Positions 9,029 through 22,100 of a DNA stretch of 64,000 nt are shown here, in pieces. Below the pieces are notes generated by a model. It ran no database searches, was not told the DNA's origin, and was given only the letters and a program-made list of their open reading frames with translations. A program made the position numbers and the translations under genes. Every line of letters begins with the position of its first letter. The first letter of the stretch is position 1. Source of the stretch: Rhyacichthys aspro (Eukaryota; Chordata; Actinopteri; Gobiiformes; Rhyacichthyidae); assembly GCA_036850595.1 (NCBI GenBank), contig CM072163.1:13478639-13542638 (forward strand), in the 5' to 3' direction.

Positions 9029-12000
9029 ATGGCGGACAGCGAGGGACAAGGCTTTTGTTCGGCGGTCCCCCCGGTGTCACATTTTCCCTCTCGGCACGGC
9101 TCTGGTGGCGGCGACTGCTCCCAGACTCCCACCTCCACCGCCACCTCCACCACCACCGTCACATCGGGCCCGCGGCTGGTGCGGATAGTCAAGTCCGACT
9201 CCGGCTACGGGTTCAATGTCCGCGGACAAGTGAGCGAAGGGGGGCAGCTTCGGAGCATCAACGGGGAGCTTTACGCCCCTCTGCAACACGTTAGCGCTGT
9301 CCTGCCGGGTGGAGCTGCGGACCGAGCCGGGATATCCAAGGGGGACAGGATCCTCGAGGTGTAAGTAACCCTCACTGATAAATAGTATGTACATGGCCGT
9401 TTTATACGGTATTATGTGCGAGGATGAAGTCACCACAAGCAGGTTTTGTGAGCTTTATTTACAACAACTTGACTGTGTATGCGGAATCACGCTGCACTTG
9501 GAGGGCACACAACCCGTTCATCCAAATGAATGAGCTGTCTGTGTTTGTCCAAGAGAAAAAACATCCGGCCATCATTAGCAATTCACACCACACTTAGACC
9601 TACTCCAGCCAAACATTATCGAGTCATTTGAAGTCAATTCTTTGATTAGCAGGTGTGTCTCCTTTACTTGCTTGATGCAGGGTACTTGTCCATAAGATGA
9701 ACCATTATAATAAATCTTAAATAGGTGTATGGATTGTGTTTATCTGGTGTTTGTGCTCATCATGCTTGGAGGAAGTGACCCTGACTGGTTAGTATGAGAA
9801 GGCTGGACTGTGTTGCTATGGGGAGGTAATGCAGCACACAGCTCAGCATCACACTGATGCTCCTGTGTGAACTGAGGGGATGTAGAAAGAGGGGAATGCC
9901 TTCAGTTCACTTCTGATTGGCTTTGCTCTGTAAAATACTCTTGTCTTATTGGTTGCTTTGGACACTGCACAGTCAATAGATGCCCCACAGTAACCTGGCA
10001 GCTTGTTGACCCCATTGTTGCTGTGATATTTGTGTACATATTATACATTAAGGTATAATTTTTAGCAGATTTTGCGTAATTTCTTCAGTTCTTTTGTTCG
10101 TTTGTTAATGGTTTGTTTGTTTACCGTGTTCCTGCAAGTTCACATGCTAAATGCAAGGTCAGCATTTATGTGTTGGCTAATGGAACTTAGCTTAGTTTTA
10201 CACTGCAGTCTATTTCTGTCCTTAATAACCACATTAGGTGGTTACTGTAGTCATATAAGAACATGCACAGACTGTATTTTTAATGTGTGCTTGTGGTTCT
10301 GTTTCCTTATTAGTCTTCATTTATTCATGTCTGTGTCTGTGTCCTTAAATTTGAGTATATTTTTCTTAATTTTATCAAGTAGAGAAATGGGACAGTATAA
10401 ATTCTGATGGGATAATAGGAAAAACATTCCTGTATGGCAGTATCATGGTATTGTGGTTACCACTTCAAATGAATGAATGTCCTGGTAAATGGGGCATATG
10501 CAAATGTTTGGGTTGTTTAAACAGTTAAAGACAAATAGACTACAACTCTTTCATATAAATAAATGTAGTCCCTTAAGGCATGGCTTTAAAATAACTTTTC
10601 ACTGGTTGCACTGTGACTGACATATTTATTTGGTCACATTACCAAGTGATTTGAGAGAAAGGACTATTTGAAGTTTTTTTTTAGCTTCTGTCTAAATTGT
10701 CCCACTCTTTTACCAACTTTTCCCGAGACCTTACCTTGTGCAGGAGCTGGATTCTCGTTTCCATCACCTAAAATACAGTTTCATCCAAACAATTGAAAAG
10801 TTGTGTTAACGACAGAAGCTGTTTTGTAAATGTCATTAACTGCCTTATTCTTATCAGCTCATATTATAGAAATGGCATGGTCACAATATAAGTGGTTTTC
10901 ATACAGTGATTATTGTGACATTTTTTAAACCACAGTGAGCCAGTTATTATCATATGTCTAGTATCTAGTTTTTACAATAATTTCCAGCAAGTTCTTCTGG
11001 AAACCATCACTAATTTGCCCTTTTTACAAAGCTGCTGATGTTACAGACCAGCTGTCAGTTTTTTGTAAAGTAAATACAATTTGACAACTTTGATCTTTAA
11101 TAACACAATGAGTTAAGGTTTTATAATATCAGATATAGCACCAGCATCTTTGGCAAACCTGAAAAGCAGTCTTTTCATTTTTGCTTGCTTTCAACATGGC
11201 CTGTAATTGTCAACCTGCCCATTAAGATTTGTTAGTATCCAACAGTTTGAGGAGATGCTCAGAGCTTTTAGAGAAGGGCGTGTGACTGTTTTCGAAGTTA
11301 ACTATAGGCCATGTTACCATGACACTATCATCAGGACATGATTTGGCTGTATGCAGACAGAGCACACACCCAGTATTGCTCATTTATATATTCAGCTGCA
11401 AAAGGAGTGTACAACCATCATGTACATCATAGTAGAGTTGTAGTTGTCAAAATTAAGTAGTTTTAGTCAAATGCATTCAAAATATTTGACATTTAAATGT
11501 TTTTGTAAACTCATGTTCTGGAAACATGACTTGAGTTAACAAAGTTTTAGTGTTTCTTTACTCTTGCACTTGTTCTCCATTTAACATTTCTCAGTGTTAT
11601 TGAATAAAACAAAATGCAGCAGAAAAATAGTTTTAAAAATTCTCAATGTGAATAAATGCCATAAGGTCTTTCTTCCACTTTGTTTTTGGCAGAAATGGAG
11701 TGAATGTGGAAGGAGCGACTCATAAGCAGGTTGTAGACTTGATCCGTGCAGGAGAGAGGGAGCTTGTGCTGGCTGTGCTCTCAGTCCCACCTCAAGAGGC
11801 CGACTGCTTGGATCCTGGAGATGATGGTTCAGCTCAGTCCTGTTATGACTACTCAGATAAACAGGCTGTCCCTATTTCTGTGCCAAGCTACAAACATACA
11901 GAGCTTAACCAGGAGAAGTTTGTGGTGGGTTAATTAGCCATTGATATAAAGAAAATGACACAAACAAATCCAGAATTATATTTAATTCAATACAATTTCA

Positions 12001-14614
12001 ATTTCCTTACAGGTATATAATGTGTACATGGCTGGCAGACAGCTCTGCGCGAAGCGCTACAGAGAGTTTGTCATTTTACACCAAAACCTTAAAAGGGAAT
12101 TTGCTAACTTCACATTCCCTAAGTTGCCTGGGAAATGGCCATTTTCTTTGTCTGAGCAGCAGCTGGATGCACGACGCAGAGGCCTTGAAGAATACTTAGA
12201 GAAAGGCAAGGATGTAATTAATGTGGTTTGTAACAAACTGAAGGTCGTAGGGAAAATGTTGTTGCCCTAAAAGCTATTAATAGTAATGATTTGTTGCAAA
12301 AGGTTCAAACTACATTCCACATTATTCATTTGCAGTGTGTTCTGTTCGTGTAATTGGTGAAAGTGACATCATGCAGGAGTTCCTGTCTGAATCAGATGAG
12401 GTAAAAAAAATAATGAAAGCAGTGTGTTGCAGGGTTTGTACATCTTAATACTATTTCCCTTTTTCTGTGCCACTCTAGAATTATAATGGTGTCTCAGATG
12501 TTGAGTTGAGAATAGCTATGCCTGATAAAACCACTCTCACTGTTCGAGTGCGGAAAAATGCTACCACAGACCAGGTCTACCAGGTAAACAGCTCCGTCCA
12601 TATAAACAAGGCCTCTTTGCACTTTTGCTTCTGTCATCTAATATTCACTCAACTTTCTGTTCATGTGCCTCTCTCAGGCAGTGGTAATAAAAGTAGGCAT
12701 GGACAGTATAACGGCCAGTTACTTTGCCCTGTTTGAGGTCATCAACCACACCTTTGGTGAGTATGTCTGTATGACTGTGTGTATGCTCATGCATTTCATA
12801 CAGTGTAAATGACACTACACGACATACACAGACTACTCTTGACAGTCAGAGCAAATAATTTTATTATCAAATAATAATAATAAAGCAATACTTAAATCAA
12901 ATGATTCTAGCTATAATAAATAAATAAAAAAAAATAAAATTACTGTTAAATTATGTAATTTTTACAGACTGATCATGTCTGTTCATCAAATTGCTTCAAC
13001 CCACCAATAAACCAAAGACTAATTTGGCTGTGGGTTATTCTTTGAAAGTAAATTCAAGCAACAGAATGTAAAACTGTCCTGAGCATTTGTCAGTAATGAA
13101 ATTATACTCACATCTCATGTTTGTCTGTCATTTGCTTCTCTTTCATTGCTAGTGCGTAAGCTTGCCCCCAATGAGTTCCCCCATAAACTGTATGTACAGA
13201 ACTATACCTCAGCCATCCCAGGAACCTGTCTGACTCTGCGGAAGTGGCTTTTCACAACAGAAGAGGAGATTCTGCTCAATGACAATCAGCTTGCTGTCAG
13301 CTACTTCTTTCATCAGGTGATTAGTGCTTCTAGTTTGATTTTTTGTTAATACTTGCATAGGTGTGTGTATCATTAATGTATGTGTTATAAATAACAAAAT
13401 AAAAAATGTGTTTCTAAAAGGCTGTAGATGATGTGAAGAGAGGCTTTATCAAAGCTGAGCAGAAGTCTTATCAACTCCAGAAGCTGGCAGAGCAAAAAAA
13501 GATGTCAATGGTCAGTCATGTACTTCTCTTCTCATATAGTCTACACAAAATATTTAATCACAGTTGTTTCAAGTCACTGTTTGTCTGAAACTATTGTAAT
13601 AGCTTTGTGTTTGTCCTCTGTTTTGTAGTATTTGAATTTGTTGAGGAGTTGTGAGGGCTACAATGAGATCATATTTCCTCATTGTTCATGTGACTCCCGA
13701 CGTAAAGGCCACGTCATCACAGCCATCAGTATTCACCACTTCAAACTGCATGCTTGCACAGAAGAAGGGACACTAGAGGCAAGGACAGCCCCTTATATTT
13801 ATGTTTTCATTTTTTTTATTTTTGTATAATACTACTGGCCTCATTCAGCAGTATTTTGATTTATCTTTTATCTCAAACTAAATAAAATCAAGTTCAGATA
13901 TGCCATCCATATCTGCTTTGTTGTATGTAAGTCCACTAATATACGTACTTGTAACTTGTGTGTTGCAGAACCAGGTGATTGCATTTGAGTGGGGAGAGAT
14001 GCAAAGGTGGGACACAGATGAAGAAGGCATGGCGTTCTGCTTTGAATATGCACGGGGAGAGAAGAAACCTCGCTGGGTCAAGATATTTACACCTTATGTA
14101 AGTATATTGTAACATGAGTCAACATTGTCTATTGAGTATAAGAATAATAAATAATGGACGTTCCACCTGCTCTAACAAATTGTGTTTGTTTACTTTGTTT
14201 TTGTCTCTGTGCATGTTGTAATATCTTATATTTAGTTTAACTACATGCATGAGTGCTTTGAGAGGGTCTTCTGTGAGCTGAAGTGGAGGAAAGAGGTATG
14301 AACCATTTAGTTGCCAATAAACATTACAAATATTTCAAATATCAAAAGCTGGATAAGCATCAATCTGCACAAGTGCTAACATAGCATAAAGTTTCTCCTG
14401 TGTCCACAGGTGGAAGAGGAGGCCACAGACAAGGACAATAAGAACTGCAATAAAGATGGTATGTGTGGCAAGGTAAGGCTTTGCCTGCCTTTGTCCTCCT
14501 TCTGTAACACCTGCTTTTGTCTCTGACGTTGTTTTCTTCCCTCATGTGTCTGTTTTTGTTGCTTTGCAGAATATTTTCCAGCTGCTGAGGCACAGAAAGG
14601 ATGGAGGCACATAG
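9029..14614 (+). CDS. snx27: Sorting nexin-27 (PDZ-PX-FERM retromer adaptor), complete
   Basis: SNX27 binds PDZ-ligand cargo on early endosomes and, with retromer, returns it to the plasma membrane. Exons: 9029-9360, 11693-11924, 12013-12205, 12336-12400, 12479-12583, 12678-12756, 13153-13316, 13421-13510, 13629-13778, 13969-14097, 14236-14295, 14410-14472, 14570-14614; phases agree throughout, giving 568 aa (547 if the 63-base exon is skipped). The PDZ domain is at about residues 49-142, with carboxylate loop SGYGFNVRG. The PX domain is at about 170-275, with phosphoinositide motif RYREF at 203-207. The FERM-like module (about 280-533) includes CEGYNEIIFPHC and the block ending KWRKE. Two introns use GC donors (12206 and 13779). 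The start ATG has a good context (AACATGG) and opens the only frame reaching the PDZ domain. The N-terminal Ser/Thr-rich segment, residues 21-46, is variable in the family. Confidence 0.96.
9361..11692 (+). other. snx27: Large first intron of snx27
   Basis: A 2.3 kb GT-AG intron (GTAAGT donor, TTGGCAG acceptor). No embedded gene, clear transposon or structured RNA was recognised. Open frames such as 10072-10407 are low-complexity and T-rich, without a domain. Confidence 0.7.
14410..14472 (+). other. snx27: In-frame 63-base exon near the snx27 C terminus, possibly alternatively spliced
   Basis: Acceptor CCACAG and donor AAG|GTAAGG are both good. The exon encodes 21 mostly charged residues (VEEEATDK...GMCGK), inserted between KWRKE and NIFQ. 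In the human isoform I recall, KWRKE joins NIFQ directly, so skipping this exon would restore the mammalian arrangement without changing the frame. Confidence 0.6.
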
Positions 14615-14742
14615 GAGCAGAAATTGTTACCTCGTAGCAATGCCATCAACTCTGCTACATTTGGACTTCATCTGGCCACAGGCCCAGGGACACTCATAAA
14701 CTAGGATTCAAGAAGCAACATTCAAGCAAACAAGCATCTGCA

Positions 14743-14761
14743 AATAAACAAGACAAATAAA
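14743..14761 (+). terminator. snx27: Tandem polyadenylation signals of snx27
   Basis: AATAAA at 14743-14748 and again at 14756-14761, about 130 bases after the stop codon. Further AATAAA sequences near 16500-16530 could serve a longer 3' UTR. Confidence 0.5.
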
Positions 14762-17700
14762 CAGCAGCATAAAAAAGCTACCAACACAGGAACCAGAAGT
14801 CTTGAATCCAGCAAATCATAAATATGCATTAGAGCTCGCTACAAAAGAGTAAAGATCTTTTGTCATGGCACAAACTCGTACACAGGGGTGCAAAGAATGT
14901 CTGTACTTGAACTTGAAGGTGTCTGAGGCCTGCCCTGCAGTAGCCGATCTGTGCAAAGGGTGATAAAAACAACTAACTTACATCAACAAGTCAAAGCATA
15001 ACCGGCTCCTTGTCACAAGGATTAAAGAAACACTGATCAGTAATTGTGAGGGCTGACCACAGAGTGATTTGATCAAAGCAACAAGCAGTCTTATTTGTGT
15101 TTATTTGGCAGTTGCAAACATAGAATTGTGTTCTCTTTGTGTTCATCTACATTTATAAACACATGCATATTAAGAATAGACAAGAAATATTTAAAAAATA
15201 TTGCACTAAGAGTGGAGCATTATTCATTTGAAATTTATTTTTGCAAAAGTTGTCATTCTTTTTTATATTTTGATGGATACAGATATGATGATTTGACTCA
15301 CTATCTGAGCACTTTATCCAGTAGTATTAACCTCTAAATGTGTTTACTTTGTTATATGACTGGCTACTGATGGCATCCATAAACACTCCATAAACATGTT
15401 GTGAGGCCGGTGTGTGTTGGCAAAGGAGAGGATGTGTGCCGAGGTAAAACTGAACAGACAGCAGAGGTCCTCCTCCTCCTGTTTGCTCTGGAGTCGCCAC
15501 TGATTATTTTGTTTCTACGAGCTCCCACAGGATTTATAGAAGTCCTGTAATTCAAACAGCCTTTTCCATCCAGCACTATTTATCTCTGAGGCTGGTAGTT
15601 TGCTGCTTTTTCCAAACCACTCATCATCTCAGGTTCACAAGGGAAGTATTTCCGATCACTATACCCATCAACATGATAAATTAAGCTTTTAAAGCCTTTG
15701 TTAGAATTATTTTTAGTGTAATTAATTTCCTTTCTGAAACATCCAGTCAGAATAATGAAAGAAATACAGGAAAATGGGTATTATGCAGGTCACACATGAC
15801 ATCCTCAGTGCAATATCAATTTTGCTAAATCATAAGATATATGCATTTTTTTTTTTTTTTGCATTATTTTATAAGATCAAATATAACATGTTCTGTTGCT
15901 GCTATCTTTTCCAAGGTGACCATTTCCTATGTCATAATGTTGTGGTTGAGGTCAGTAATGAGGGCTTTTTGAAACATATAAGATTAGATTATTGCACACT
16001 GATGCCACTGAGTGTCAGTAGGAGCCCTGCTTTGTCTTTAGTTCAATATTTGAATAGGAAAGAGTCAGGGATTGAAGTCAAGAACCTGGATGTTGTAATA
16101 GGCTTGATGTACGCACAAGCCAGTCCGGGTGATTAATGAGCCCCAACAGACCTCGGTAAATGTGCAAAGGAGTTTTAATTGAATGTGTCAAGAGACTGAA
16201 TGTGCAATCCTAAAGGATAACCACATTTCCCTTGATTCTTGTCTGTTCAGTGGTCCATACTGAACCGGTCGATTGTCTGCCATTGTCTGATCTGCACATG
16301 ACACCTGATTGCGCACCATCTCCTTACTAACTCCTCTTGCTTTTCAAAGACAAGAGCCACATTATTTATTTTCATATGCTGCCGTATAGACTTCTGCTTT
16401 TCATTTATGAGATGAAGATGGTAAAGAATGACAACCCCAGTTCCTTAGAGTGTTAAAATGTCAAACTCAAGACAAAGTGTTAGGTTACATTGCTTACTGT
16501 AATAAATTGTAACATATTCTTTTAAATAAATACATTTATTGATGCATGTTTTCTGGTGCCTTGTCTTCCCTGATCAGGTTTTCTCAGAGGCAGCTGCATA
16601 CACGTGTAGTAAGTAGACAAAGATTTACTCTGAGAGGTGATTTTTGACACTTTCTCTTCTAATCTGCTTTGGTGAACCTTTTCTCCATCCTAATCACCCC
16701 TTCTGCTCCTTTAATGAGTTCTGGGAAACAATTACCCAAGCAGCGCTCAAATGGCTGTTCTATATCGACCTACAATGAATGTCAAGGACCAGTAATTAAT
16801 AGGTATTGAGTGGTGTTATGCTGGGACATTGTCATGGAACATCTGAATTTTCGGTTTACAGTCTTGAGCAATGTCATAATGGGTGTTACTGTTGAATAGC
16901 GCCTTAACAGTTTGTTCTATCTTAAGACTCTATTACTGATTTAATCTAATTACTTGTGTGGCTTAATACTCTTTCCCTCGCTTATCTTTCCACATGATCA
17001 AACAGGTGCGGCAGCTCGGTGCAAGCTGCAGAACAAGTGTGTTGGCACAAATACAAGCCAGACATAAAAGATAGGAGAGCTTTGAGGATGTGTGTGGTTA
17101 CTGCATTAGGACTGCAGTAGTGCCCTCCCTTTAACTCTCAGGACATGGACAACTGCCTTAACAAAACTGTGTGACACTTGCCTCCAGAGATTGCAGAGGC
17201 CCGGTATACCTTTCCTGTATTGTTTTGCTCCACTGCTTGCTGTCCTCCCACCAACCCACCCACTTAGGACGGTTGACAGGGAGCAGATGGGTGAGGGACT
17301 TACTGCAAAAAGGGGGGGTAGCCCAGATTTATTACCTGTGCCATATTGCCTATCTCAGCGGTGTTAGGCAGCAGCACCAATCGCTTGGAAGACAAAGGTT
17401 GGTCATTGAAATGCAGGAGGATAGTGAAATGTCTTGGCACTGCACATATTCTTATACTTACTTAGAATTAAATAGCCTTAAGCCAAATGAATAGCCTCAG
17501 ATTTGAGTATAGCATGCCAACTTAACAACATTTCCTTATAAAATGTTTGCATTATTTCACAGTCAATCATTTTACTCAACGGTGCTTGCCAAAACAAAGG
17601 TCATAAATACTGATGAAGCCTTCCCCTGCCAATTTCAAACATGTCCAGTCACCTCTGACTGCTGTTCTAACTACATTTACACCAGCAGCATCCCATAGGA

Positions 17701-19125
17701 GAGGAGAGAGCCCCTACCCTCTCTGGCTTTCTCATTAATGAACAATCAGTTAAAAACTTTACTGGTCTCCATTTGCTTTCTCAGCACATTGTCCACTCGT
17801 CTCTGTACCATGTAATACCTCATTCAGTGAGTGCTTCTTTTCTCTCAACCCCCGAGCCTCTGTATAGACCTTCCTTGTATCTCAGTTTCTTTTTATTTGT
17901 CCTTTTTATTACTGTGCTTCATTACCTCCATATCTTATTTTTTTGCTCCATGCTTCGCCTTTGCTGTGCTCTGCCTCTGTATCACTACACTTCAAGCAAA
18001 CCGCGGAGTAGCACAGAGTCTGAAAATATGATTATCCGTCAGACAAAAACCATGTGGCCACCGCTATATATGTATAAAAGTTAGAGCCAATTATTATTTA
18101 TATTAATATAGTTACCTGTGTCTATCATACACCTTTCTCTGCTTTGTTATGAAGATTATATCCATGAAGCAGCCAGAAAGCGATAGCTGATGAGAAGGAT
18201 TCTTTTTTCCCTTTCAGATGATTCTTCTCTGTAATAAATGTGCCATGAGCCATTATTTATGTTTATGTAGGTCAGCAAATAACACGAGAGAGCACACCCA
18301 GGCACAGACACTCTTAGTGGACATCAATAACACACTCCCAGTCAACTCCGGGGGAAATCAATGGAAGACTGAATAGTAAATGCAGTCCATTTTAATGTTC
18401 TCTAAAAGAGTAAGCAGTTAAATCTTGCTTCAGTGTAAAAGCTGAGCTACTGGTTACATGCAGCAAATCACTGTTAGTGATTTCTACTGAGCACCATCAT
18501 TGTAGTAGAAATACTTTATACATAGTCATGCTTCTATATGCCAAAAACACGTTTTCAATGTAGTCCATAAAATCATGTGAATAGCCTCTCAATGAACAAT
18601 GATGCTGATTATGAAAGCCTTACACTAGTTCATTATAAAGAGCATGAGTTTTCATTTCACTTTTAGTGCCGCACCAGACACTGCCTGTGACATTATCAGT
18701 GGAACTGTTTCCAGGAACAAACCTAGCATTCTTTTGGCCTCTTCATCATATCAAGTATTAGTTTGGAGACTCTGGTTGAAGAAGTGGAGCAATAGACACA
18801 CAACAGGACGGTTGCTATACTGAACACCATGGACCATCCCTTGCATTCGGCTTTTGAACAACAGATAGATTGAATTGATTGAATTAATATTACTAATGTA
18901 CTGTGTATAACACAAACTGCAGGCCAGATGAACACCAACCTAGTGGCTTCATTGACCCTTAGGCTGAACTTTAGACAATACTATACAATACTATAATGTT
19001 CTGTCATTAAAAAAATAATTTTTGCACTCAAAGGCAATGAAAAATATTATCAGTTTTATGGACAGAGATTGTGCTTTTAAAAAAACATTCACTGATTCTA
19101 TTTTATACTATGTCTTGTCCATCTT
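14762..19125. other. Intergenic between snx27 and the convergent nicotinic receptor gene
   Basis: 4.4 kb between two genes that point toward each other, so it should hold both 3' UTRs. There is a T-run at 15848-15860. Between about 16,230 and 16,800 the sequence is less AT-rich and less repetitive, in the style of a conserved non-coding element, but this cannot be shown without alignment. No open frame has a recognisable domain. Confidence 0.45.
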
Positions 19126-22100
19126 TCAAAGGAAGTCTTTGGACAGGGCCTCTCCAAAGTTGGGTGCAGCCATGAGTATAGCTATAGTACAGATAATGTT
19201 GAAGACACTGAAGCCAACCAGGCACAGCCGGTCCACAACTGCAGCTGCAAACTGCCACTGCTCTGCCAAACTCATCTGCCGGTCCTGCTCACGAACACGC
19301 TCCACCATGTACTGAACGTCCACCAGAAGAGCTCTTAGCTGGTTGTCCACTGCCCCGGATCGAAGTGCTCCACTGTGATTGGACGTCACTCTTCCTGCCC
19401 CAGCTCCTGCATCAAGTCCAGCTGGTCCCATGGATGTAGTAGATGGCTCAGGGTCTAAGGCCAAAGGAGTTTCCTGTGGGGAGTTCCCAAATTTGTTTTG
19501 TGGTAGGTGCTGATGGGTTGGTGTATCTCCAGCTTGTCCTCCTCCTGCTGCTCCTTCGCTTTCCCCTGGTCCAAATCCACTGTGACCCCTTCCATGGCTG
19601 GTTGTCCTGTTCCTCTGCACTGGCTCTAACTCAGTCGTAGTCTGAAAGGACTGGAAGCCCATGTAAGGCAGGTGACCATTGGGCAGGGAGTCTCTATGGT
19701 TGTGATTGGGAAGGACAACGGCCTGAGTACTTGTCCGGTGAGCCGCTGCCAATGGGTGGTTGAGCTGAGCCAGGCTGGCTTGCAGGGAGGTCAAACTCTG
19801 TGGGAGCACAGAAGGCACTGGGGTTGGGATGGTGGTGGTCGTTGTGGTGGTGGTAGGAGAGGCCAGGCTTTTGTTTTGAGAGTGTGCGTGGCTGTGAGGC
19901 AGCGACGGGTCAGCATTCTCTCCTGGACGCTTCATCCGCAAGAACCAAGGAACCCATTGCAGCAGAACCAAGTGTAACTGACAGGCAAGATGAGAACCAT
20001 TAAATGACAAGCACACGTTTTCTTACAAACTTAAAAGTAAAAACTTACCAAGCGTGGCATGTTTCCATTGTTGGGGTTGTGGTGATGGAACTGAAGTACA
20101 ATGACTGTGGCTACTACAGACATACCCACAATCACCATGGTGCTGGCAAAGTATTGACCTAATGAACAGGAAACAAAACAGTGTAATAGATAAATATATG
20201 CTCAGAATATAAAAGCTTATAGAGCATTTAAACATGTCTATCTATGCCAGCACATGTATATTAGTTGTATCTATATATAAGTCTTCAAAATGGCTCACTG
20301 ACAACGCAATAAATGCAAAACCCAGACATTTTGTGGGTGGATTAGAAGCAGAGTCCACCATGCACAAAATCACAATGATATGGAGCAACTGTGAATTCAC
20401 CAATCTTGCATCAACTAATCAAAATGCCTAAAGTAGGTTTATTAACAGATATGTACAATCTGTGAAGGAAACTGACCTATGAGTGGTACAGAGTCAGAAG
20501 TGGCAGGCATTATCTCTGCAACCATCAACATGAAGACAGTCAGAGAGAGGAGGACGGTGATGCCTAGAGGGAGACACAAGAGACTAGTGGGATGTACAAA
20601 AAGAAAAGAGGAACAGTAACAGAACAGAACAGGTGCTTGAGTACACTTAGTTGAAGCAGTGTTTAGTATTCTGTGCTTGTACTTCCTCCACATACTGACT
20701 TTTTCACACATGTAGGGAGAATCTTAGTCCCTGTTTATTCATGCGTCATTTTTACCTCTGATTTCACTGTTCTTTTTTTCCTCACCTAGGCTTATCTTTT
20801 CCCCAGAGTTGGCCGGAAGCAGAAAAACCAGCAGTGTCATGGAGGAGAGGAGCACACAAGGGATGAGGAGATTGAGAGCATAAAATAGAGTTCTCCTTCG
20901 TAAAGTCACCACAAATGTGACATCAGGATATGGCTCTGCACAACAATCATAGAAAATCTCATGTCGATCTCCAGGGACCTCTGAGAAAATAGAGGGAAAA
21001 TAATGTTACGTTTGCTGTAAAACACACATATTTAAAGTTACTGAATAAACAGACAGCAATACTTACCCAGTAGATCCCACTCTCCATTCGGCATGTATCC
21101 TGACACATCTGCTTCCTTCATCTGAATGTCCAGCAACCAACCATCAAATGTCCAAGAGCCAAACTTAAGTTCACAGCGCTGTATGTCAAATGGGAACCAG
21201 CGGACGTCAACGCTACAAGTGCTGATAAATATCCCTTTGAAAAGATAATGATCAGAAATGATCATTTTAAATTACTTTAAATGAGTTGCTCAAGATGGAA
21301 TATGAGTAATAACTTTTAGTGAAGTCATTTGGGAAAAGATATATTTGTTTGTGGGAATAATTTACACAGTGTGAAAAATATGTGGAAAGACTGAATATAA
21401 GTGGTGTTCTTTTGAATCAATTAAAAAGGTAATTAAAAGATCTTACCTGGAGGCAGATACTCACAGAAGCCACTGGAGTTGACCAGGACATTAGTTTTAA
21501 AGGTCGCATCAAATTTATCATGAGCACTGACGGATAATAGCATAGTCACCTTTAAAAGGTCTGAATCATTCCAGCGTATGGGTATACGTAATGACTGTTC
21601 CTCACCTGTTATAGAGCAGTATGTCAGGTGTCCAGACCTGGTCAGGGGTGAAACGAAGGTTCTTCACTCCTGGATATTCGGATTGGTTCCACTGGAGGTA
21701 GTGGTCATACCACTGCTGGGAGACACAAACACAGCACTGGCTTTAGATATGAAGAAAAACACATAGATATACACAGTTGCAATAGCTGTTATAGGACTGT
21801 TAGTCAAACAGCTTTCATGTTCTCACTGTTAATGCAGCAAAAATGTGTCCATTTCTGCATGGATAGGTCACACTGAAAAATACTGAATCATTATTGCGGT
21901 ATTATTAATTATTGTGCTTACCATTTGTAACCAGGCATTTGTAGTGAGTATCTGATTCTTTTCATCCTTGTAAAACAAAAGAGGTTTAGTAAAGACAGAT
22001 GGAAAACATGGCACTTTTAAAAATCATTTAAAGAACAGTGGAGGATTTCTGTGCACTGCTTCTGTGGATTACTTACCACATCCATGACCTGCATGAGAGT

